This document shows positions 57,401 through 64,000 of a stretch of DNA of 64,000 nucleotides, piece by piece. The first letter of the stretch is position 1. Every line of letters starts with the position of its first letter. The position numbers and the translations under genes are program-made. The stretch is from Misgurnus anguillicaudatus. Lineage: Eukaryota; Chordata; Actinopteri; Cypriniformes; Cobitidae. The stretch is taken from contig NC_073346.2 of the NCBI RefSeq assembly GCF_027580225.2, positions 12,488,001 through 12,552,000 on the forward strand. Reading direction: 5' to 3'. The notes under the pieces are model-generated. The model was not told where the DNA came from. It searched no databases and saw nothing but the letters and a program-made list of their open reading frames with translations.

Positions 57401-60400
57401 TCCAAATACTTGGTTAAAGTAAAGCATTCTGGGGAATGAAGTCATGTTCCACAAAATTACAATTACAAAAAAATCTAACTTAATTATTTGTAATGTGACT
57501 AGAGTTTTTAACATTAATTGCTGGTGGAAAACATTTCCTTTAAAGGAAATAGTAGTTCAAACTAATATAATTTATAGAATATGTAATGCAATCACATCTG
57601 ACATATACTGAAAGCTTCATTTTTAACACTTCACTTACTGTATAATATGTATATGAATTTCTTTGAATTTCTATTGAATTGCAATTCTGCTTCCTTTAAT
57701 TCAAATTCAAATTGTAATTCTAGATCCTGTTTTTGACATCAATTCAAATTCAATTCAAATTCAAGAATTGAATTGGAATTTAGGAGTCATTCTCAATTAA
57801 ATTCTGAATTGTGCACAAGCCTGTTAAGAAAGCTGTATGGCCGATTGGCCAATATGACAACACAAATGTAATTACAAAAATAAGACACAAAGAGAAAATT
57901 GGTGAAAGTACATAAACATTTGTTATGCAAAACATTTATAAATATACCCTTTTAAAGTATTTAGCCTACATAATTAATCATTTACATTAATGTGGATCTA
58001 ATATCTCACGGTACTGTTGGAATAAGTGTGTTGAACTAGTGGGGTGTTGTGTGTGAACACAGCATAAAGTCGTGTTAAAAAGTGAATAATGTTTGGTCAT
58101 TTTACTGTTTGTCAGACCACGTCCCATAGACTGACAAAGAAACTTTTCTGAATTTTTATTTTTATAAGTGTATGGATAAATATTGATAAAACATTAAAAT
58201 GTGTTGTAGGCATTAGTTGATGATTACCAAAATTCTTGCATCTGCTGGTTTCATCAGCTTTGTTACTTCATCAGCTTTATGTTTTTCATATTAAATGCAC
58301 AAACGTTGCTCAGGGCACGCCCGCCGACAGGGGGGGACAAACGGGTCTGTTGTCCCGGGCCCAGGGTGGGGGTGGGCCCAGAGGGGGGCCCAGAACTGGA
58401 ACCTATGGAATAATTGTTAAAAATAAAGAAAATATTTGATTCATTTGATTTGAAGTTCAGTACGCTCAAAATTTCCGGTCAGACTCAGCACAAGTCCGGT
58501 GCTCAGAAAATAAAAGAAAAGAAGAAAATATAGGCCTTATAGAGGAAAATAGAGGAAAATAGAATTCCTAATTCAACACAGTCTCACACCCATGGCGTCA
58601 GTATTTGACGACACTTGACCATGCGTCAATATGTTGACGCGGAGGGTACCCCTTTCGCGTCACTTTTTGACGAACTAGGGACTTCAATACTATTAGGTTC
58701 GCGAAATTAAACAGTTGTCACCTGACATTGGGGTTAGGGATAGGTTTGGGTAGGGATGTCATTATGTAAATCTAACCCTAAACTGACGCGAAAATGGTAG
58801 AAAATGGTAAGAAAATAGTCACTGCATCGCGTGTGTTTAGAAGTATGTGCTGTATTGGCTGTTTGCTGTGAGGTTTTTATGAGAGAAAGCACCAACTATT
58901 TAATATTTAATGTGTAAAACTTGAATTTGAAATAAAACTTACCGCGGAGAAGATAATGAGATGAGATCTCTATTGCTAAGTGACGCGACAATTATTTATT
59001 ATTTCAAATCCGTTTACAAGATAAATATAAATTGTTAAACAGATGAAATTATCTTGATATAGGCTACATTCATAATGAGAAGCCTTTTCTTTTTACTGTT
59101 ACACTGTAGACAGTAATATGTATTTTATATAAAACTCGTGACAGCACATTGTTCATTATCTGTTGGTTCATGTTGGTCCAGTTTAATTCAGGGTAATCCT
59201 TTAATAAAATGTAATTATAAAATATTTTATTGTTTTGTAATATTCACAGCGCACATTCTCTCAAATGAATGTGCTTAATGTGCTTAAAACATGTTTAATT
59301 ATTCTGCAAAATTCCGCATAGATTTTGCAAAATAATTCCGCAGAAATAGCAAAAAATAACTCCTTGCACAGATTCCTTATACAGCTGTACTACTCTTGCA
59401 GCAATTAAAGCAGTTCAGATTTGTTTTAAATGGCAAAATAGTTATATTTCTTTTTTTTATTTACATTTTAGAGTATTTTTGTTTGTTCCAACAAGCGGTT
59501 AGCAGCCGACAGCAAGTTGACGATATGTTTGATGAATTGAACTCTCAAATCAACACTTCACTTGTCTATAATAACAACTACATAAAATATATATTTTCAG
59601 CATATCACAGTGTTAGTTTAAACGTTTATTATCTACACACACTATTTTTTAAAAGCGGAGGCAGGTTGCTTTGCTGCTCGCAGCTGCAACGGGGGCAGAA
59701 ATATAAAAATGAAAAGGGCTATACGAAACGAAATAAACATGAAACCGAATGAACATGCAACCTGCTTACAACTTCGCTATGCATATATAGATTATGTATT
59801 GGATGCTGTTTGCATAGATTATGCGCAGTATCCAAGGTTTTAGTCCTCCATTAATATTTTTCCCGGTGCGCTTCGGTACTGCTGTTAAATACGCAACAGC
59901 TGCATTGTAAATGTGTGGCTGGCTGTGCTTATAGCGGACTCGTGCTATAGGTTTAAAGTCTTACTACGTTTGTTTTGCAATAATCGTCTGTCAAAATGTT
60001 ATTTTAATTAAATTGAAAAATATAAAAAGACGGAGAAGCCTAAATAAGCTCGAGGTCCGCCCGCGTATCAGCTGTGAGGTTAAAATTGGCCGAAACCCGA
60101 CCTGAGGGGTGTAAAAAGGTCGGGTCGGGCTTGGGCTGAAATGCAGTGCTCTACCCTCAGTCGGATTCATTGAGAAAAATGCAATGCATGCTCATCATGA
60201 AAGCTCTTTACAAAATAATATCCCTCTGGGCTTTTGGTTCAAAGGCGTGCATGTTTGGAGAAATTTTGATTGAGTTTATATGTTTACTTCAAATTTCTAA
60301 AGAGAGGAGTAATATTTATTCAATTTTTAGTCCAAACACGGCATAATATTAGCTGAAGTTGTTTTACTGATATTTCCAATAGTCTGTTCATAATTCATAC

Positions 60401-63400
60401 GTGATTATGATATTTTGTGTCAGTATACAGTGTCAGTACACTGAAAAAAATATTCATAGAATTTAATCAGTTTTTTAAGGTAAGTGGTTGCAATCAATTT
60501 ATTTAAGCTACATTTAAACAAAAGTTTATATTTTATTTTACTTTACTAATCTTTTTTGTTTAAATGTAGCTTAAATAAATTGATTGCAACCGCTTATCTT
60601 AAAAAATTTATTAAATTCAATGAATATATTTTTTCAGTGTACTACATTTAAAGGTGCAGTGTGTAAATTTTAGAAGCATCTAGTGGTGAGGTTGCAAATT
60701 GCAACCAACGGCTCAATCCACTCACCCCTCGCTTTTGAAACGCATAGAGAAGCTACAGTAGCCACCACCGGTAAAACATGTCATCGTCAGAGACAACTTA
60801 GTAAAAAAAGTTTGTCCGTTAAAGGTTTCTGTAGAAACATGGCGACACAAAATGGCGACCTCCACGTAAGGGGACCCTGTGTATGTAGATAAAAACGTCT
60901 CATTCTAATGTAATAAAAACATAACGGTTCATTATAAGAAGGTCTTTATACACCCCTGATAATATAGTTTTGTATATTATTTTGCATTTCTGTCAAGAGA
61001 TCTTTCTAAAAATTACACACTGCACCTTTAACTAAATGTTTTATACAATGTAAAATATGCAATATTCGTGGGTCCTGAATCTGATAATGCCAAATGTCTT
61101 GTTACCAGTAAAAAGTAAGGGGTGGGGGGCCCTCTAAGATTATCTTGTCCTGGGCCCGGGCAAGACTGTCAGCTGGCCTGGCTCAGGGTGACACCTGCAA
61201 TAACTGTTATGCATGTGACTGCAGAACGCATGCACTGTCAGAAAAAAATGATCAGAAATGGTTCCTAGCTGTCTCTGCGGCGGTTTGCTTTTTTTAAAGT
61301 ACACATTTGCACACAAAGAGTTAATCATAGTAATTCAGAGGTACATATTGGTATCAAAGAATACACCTTAAAGGTACCAAATTGGTACCAAAAATATACA
61401 TATCTGTACCTAAATGGTACATAGCAGGACGTTTTATAAAAACGTACAACCCTAGTGACATCTAGGGACCATTTTTTGACCATCAACAGTGGAGAGTGCT
61501 GAGCGACAGGCTTATAAAAAGGATTGTGGGATTAACAATCAAAGTCAAATAGTGTGAGAGCCTCAAGTTTTAGGTTGATTCAGTCACATTGTTTAACATT
61601 AATATTACAATATTTAATTATAACTGTATTAATTATTTAACTGTAATTGATTTCTTTTGACCAAGTATGAAAACAATCCATAATAAAGACTCTATACAGT
61701 ACAGACACAGATTCATTGGGTCTCATTAACTAAGCATGCGTATGCACAGATTTGTGCGTGAGATGTGCGTCAGATGTTTAAACGAACAAATCGTGATTCA
61801 ACAAAAGCTTTCGTATCAAAATGTCTTCTAAATGTATGCAAAAATTCAAGAAAACCTAAAACCACTCGTACGCAATAATCACATACGCTATAATCAAATA
61901 CTAGGCTATAATTATTATGGTTTATTATAATGTTAAAATATAAAATTAACATGATTATATTTTATATTGTAATATTTTTTGATTATATATTATTATACAT
62001 GATCTATATTATTATACATTATATTATATATTATTATAGCCTACTTATTTTTTTCTAAACATATAAAGAAGATGCACGTAATGACAAATTTTTACGCCTT
62101 TCTTCCTCACTTTTTAAATCTCTATTTAAAGGCTGCTTCACGAGAAGTGTGCGTATAAATATACGAAAAACGTACACAATTATTAGTGAATGAGACCCAA
62201 TTTTTCCCAAACTAGTTACACATTTCCAGAATTATTATTTTTATAATTCTGGAAAATCAACTTGGACGTGAACTTGGATTTGTGATGATGTATTAAAATC
62301 ATAATAAAGGCTTGCAATAGTTTCCCATTTACATAAAAAAATTCTGCTTGAAAATTAGTTTGACAAAAAGCATAAGCCGCAACTATTGTTTTCCTCAACG
62401 CCATAATCGTAACAAGCAGCACAGCTGCATGCATGCAGCACCCGCAACCGCTACACATTTACACCAGAAACGAAACGATCTCGATCTGGGACATCCAGCA
62501 AAGTACTGACGCTCTTCCACCACATCACAGCCAGACTCTGGGACGTGCGGTCTCACTCCGTACACCATCTCCAAATGGGAGGGTGTCACAGGACATTCTG
62601 TTCCCAGCTCGTGCTGTGAAAGCTCCAATCAGTGCTGAAAGAGATATCCCACAATCCTACATCCCACCACGCACAAACCGAGCTTTTGTTTTGGTACATC
62701 ATCCAAGAATTTGAAGTGTTGCCTTTCTGGTAAGAGAGCCGAGAGGCTTTGCTGTGTAACGGGACGAGTGATTGGATTTAGACAGTACAGAGGAACCCCT
62801 GGGAATGTGACTCTCAGCTGCCAGCTTTAGATCTTACGACGTCAGTGGCGCGTTTTCAGCTGATCACATGACAAGCCTGTGCATGAACGTTGCTGTTTTT
62901 CTCGTGGCATGTAAACATGCCTGTGACCCATCCTGGATACGATGGGGGGCAACTGAGGACAGTGGGAGGGCCTCTTCCGCTTTCAATCATCACACCTAAT
63001 AGAGCGACTGCATAATGAAGGTGCTGTCTTTTAAAAATAGAGAGGGAATCCACATACACTATTAAAACCTTTTATTTTTAAAAGCATAGTATGTTTGAAT
63101 GCAGAATGCAGTTGTAGTCATGTGAAATTGTCTGTGATGAAATTCCTAGATGACATTATAGATAGATATGCAACATTTGTACATTCAGTACTGTGTATAA
63201 GTCCACCATGCCAGCATTAGATTTGTTGTTATTGCAATGGTAAAGTGACCATATATTATTTCTTAGTCTCTTTATTAAAATACAACTGGGGAACCTGCAG
63301 GCGCTCTTAAACTTAAATTAAATAAAAGCCTGATTTTAATTAAAATTTTCTATTTGTATTTTAATAAAGAGAAGCAAAAAAATATGTCTGATTTTTAAAT

Positions 63401-63571
63401 GTGTGTGTAAGTGGTGCTTCAAATGTAAAAGAAAATTATTTTAGTATATATATATTTTTTTTGCTTTGTTTTAGCAAGATACTGTAGACCGGGCTGCCAA
63501 TCACAGGCAAGCAGATCTGATTGGGCAAGGATTTCAGCCGTCAACCATTCAGAGCTCACCCAGCCATCAAG
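51405..63571 (+). CDS. grb10: grb10 (growth factor receptor-bound protein 10), first two coding exons, partial
   Basis: GRB10 is a cytoplasmic adaptor of the GRB7/10/14 family with an RA domain, a PH domain, a BPS region and a C-terminal SH2 domain. It binds activated insulin and IGF1 receptors, dampens their signalling and is an mTORC1 target. Only the N-terminal 49 codons are in the window: exon 51405-51455 and exon 63475-63571, joined in phase 0, leaving one base (G) for the third exon. In human GRB10 the residue after the equivalent HQ is Glu, whose codon starts with G, so the phase fits. No domain is encoded here. Teleosts may carry two grb10 copies; I cannot say which this is. Confidence 0.92.
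51497..52021. mobile_element. TTAA-flanked MITE in grb10 intron
   Basis: TTAA (51493-51496) then AGGGAACATTTCAGGAC; right end TAATATGTCCCCT then TTAA (52022-52025). The body (TTAAACATGG, GCATGTGAAAAAAT, GGTCATTGAAATTTG in inverse) is a common cyprinid repeat. It begins 41 bases after the grb10 donor. Confidence 0.82.
52026..52860. other. grb10 intron: repeat fragment and possible unique block
   Basis: GGGCAAAGATTAATCGCGTTT at about 52221 is part of a common TTAATCGCG repeat. 52495-52720 looks unique and less AT-rich, and may be conserved non-coding sequence. Confidence 0.4.
52863..53363. mobile_element. AGTGTTG...CAACACT element with AAGTTACTTTT words
   Basis: The left end AGTGTTGTGGAAAGTTACTT opposes AAGTTACTAAACCCCAACACT on the right. 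Many AAAGTAAT/ATTACTTT words occur in both halves. No certain target duplication. Confidence 0.7.
53364..54531. other. grb10 intron, largely unique
   Basis: 53720-54130 is comparatively GC-balanced and non-repetitive; a conserved non-coding role is possible. No exon fits the grb10 reading. Confidence 0.35.
54532..55105. mobile_element. Repeat with TGACCCTGGACCACAAAACCAG ends
   Basis: The left end TGACCCTGGACCACAAAACC opposes the right end CTGGTTTTGTGGTCA. I recognise this as an abundant cyprinid repeat. The inner part 54905-55060 is related to about 10370-10535. Confidence 0.8.
55276..55654. mobile_element. TTAA MITE, AGGTGCAGTGTGTAA family, copy 1
   Basis: TTAA (55272-55275), AGCTGCAGTGTGTAAATTTT; right end AAATTACACACTGCACCT, TTAA (55655-55658). 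About 85-90% identical by eye to copy 2 at 60652-61027. Confidence 0.9.
55659..57180. other. grb10 intron, no clear feature
   Basis: 56395-56530 contains a small inverted segment (GGAATAATTGACGACGGGCC / GGGCCGGAGTCAATTATTCC). Otherwise unassigned. Confidence 0.4.
57190..57825. repeat. AATTGAATT-rich composite repeat
   Basis: Dense AATTGGAATT/AATTCAAATT words at both ends (57215-57310 and 57660-57815) facing each other, likely subterminal arrays of a hAT-type non-autonomous element. Exact ends are unclear. Confidence 0.55.
60439..60639. mobile_element. Near-perfect palindromic MITE with TA target
   Basis: TA (60437-60438), CACTGAAAAAAATATTCATA; right end GAATATATTTTTTCAGTG, TA (60640-60641). 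The arms pair along GGTTGCAATCAATTTATTTA / TAAATAAATTGATTGCAACC with few mismatches. The TA duplication points to a Tc1/mariner-type source. Confidence 0.88.
60652..61027. mobile_element. TTAA MITE, AGGTGCAGTGTGTAA family, copy 2
   Basis: TTAA (60648-60651), AGGTGCAGTGTGTAAATTTT; right end AAAATTACACACTGCACCT, TTAA (61028-61031). It sits 8 bases from the TA palindrome. Confidence 0.9.
61707..62205. mobile_element. GGGTCTCATT-ended repeat
   Basis: ATTGGGTCTCATTAACTAAG at the left and AGTGAATGAGACCCAAT at the right are inverse; GTGCGT words lie inside both ends. Same family as the insert at about 29175-29656. Confidence 0.8.
62206..63474. other. grb10 intron before coding exon 2
   Basis: 62440-62720 is GC-balanced and holds a 93-codon + strand frame without recognisable domain. 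63300-63360 has a short inverted TTTTAATAAAGAGA-type stretch. The rest is unassigned. Confidence 0.4.
63475..63571 (+). CDS. grb10: grb10 coding exon 2
   Basis: Acceptor TTTGCTTTGTTTTAG (63474), donor GTCAGT (63572). It reads in phase 0 from exon 1: QDTVDRAANHRQADLIGQGF then QPSTIQSSPSHQ, leaving one G. The similarity to the GRB10 N-terminal linker is moderate but the position, phase and the Q(D/E)-V start and final HQ agree. Confidence 0.85.
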
Positions 63572-63585
63572 GTCAGTAAACTTAG

Positions 63586-64000
63586 GGTCCATTCACATTG
63601 CCCATTTCTCAAACGAAAGACTTCAGCCTCCGGAGGTCGCATATGCAGGCTGCACGTCATAAAGCATATTACAACAATTTACGATTAACTAAGGATGAAG
63701 TGTAAACTTTATAATTGTTAATATTCTGAAATCAGAATATTAATTATCCAAACCAAACCCCCAAATCCTGGTTCGTTTTACTAGTGTGATCACTACATAC
63801 CATGTGCCCTGGCCCTCTTGCAGAGGTGGGTTAGGGCGTAGTTCACTTGCAATCGGGTGTGATCGCAAATCGCAGTTCAATACGCGAGACGTCAGTTGCG
63901 CGAAAGTCATTAACTTAATCTTCCTTCGTATAAACCTTCTGATCTGCGCAGCACGGTTATGTTAATGTCTGAAGGGGGTCGCACACCGGAGGCACAGCGC
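63586..64000. mobile_element. Left part of PIF/Harbinger-type repeat(s), cut by window end
   Basis: TTA followed by GGGTCCATTCACATTGCCC at 63586, then another TTAGGGCGTAGTTCAC start at 63830, and GGTCGCACACCGGAGGC at the end. These resemble Harbinger-like termini, but no right ends are in view. Confidence 0.5.

Larger units (their letters stand above)
58310..61195. mobile_element. Possible large composite element with GGGCCC-rich ends
   Basis: The left region (CGGGCCCAGGGTGGGGGTGGGCCC, 58356-58380) and right region (GGGCCCGGGCAAGA, 61152-61170; TGGGGGGCCCTC, 61122-61134) are both rich in opposed GGGCCC words, and GTGAGACTGTGTT/GTCGGGTCGGGC-type repeats lie between. The pairing is loose, so a single outer element is only suggested. 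Nested within are 60439-60639 and 60652-61027. Confidence 0.35.

Noticed and set aside
1..64000. CRISPR array, operons, bacterial or viral genes
   Set aside because: No regularly spaced direct repeats, no clustered prokaryote-type genes and no recognisable retroviral gag or pol coding in the window.

Overview
This is vertebrate nuclear DNA from a teleost fish. It is most likely a cypriniform (carp/zebrafish group), because many of the dispersed repeats are families I recognise from that group. Genes are split into short exons with GT-AG introns, base composition is AT-rich, and roughly half of the window can be assigned to DNA transposons or their short non-autonomous derivatives. There is no bacterial or organellar content.

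Two genes lie head-to-tail on the + strand. The first is the 3' part of cobl (cordon-bleu, a WH2 actin nucleator). Six coding exons at 17095-17377, 19558-19676, 19821-21652, 22883-22999, 24683-24937 and 25143-25226 encode the last 895 residues, including all three C-terminal WH2 motifs. A roughly 1.1 kb 3'UTR ends near an AATAAA at 26291. Earlier cobl exons were not found in 1-17094, which reads as one large repeat-filled intron. The second gene is the 5' end of grb10 (growth factor receptor-bound adaptor). Its start-codon exon is at 51340-51455 and its second coding exon at 63475-63571, separated by a 12 kb intron; the rest lies beyond the window. Two GC-rich exon-like segments with strong splice donors, ending at 31717 and 32643, are candidate alternative non-coding first exons. 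COBL next to GRB10 in the same orientation matches the human arrangement on chromosome 7p12, so this is conserved synteny.

Layout: 1-1606, a large inverted repeat with a very one-sided substitution pattern; 1607-17094, cobl intron with several hAT and PIF/Harbinger-type elements; 17095-26320, cobl 3' exons and UTR; 26320-31500, intergenic repeats and some unique sequence; 31500-32700, putative grb10 promoters; 32700-51339, grb10 upstream region or 5'UTR intron carrying nested transposons; 51340-63571, grb10 coding exons 1-2 and intron; 63586-64000, left part of another repeat.

For many elements both termini and the target-site duplication (TSD) can be read directly: 8 bp for hAT-like elements, TWA for PIF/Harbinger-like, TTAA for piggyBac/Kolobok-like, TA for a Tc1/mariner-like palindrome, and 9 bp for a three-copy family with TAGCCTGG ends. 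No new protein-coding system was found. The most unusual signal is the strand-asymmetric A/G difference between the two arms of the first inverted repeat.
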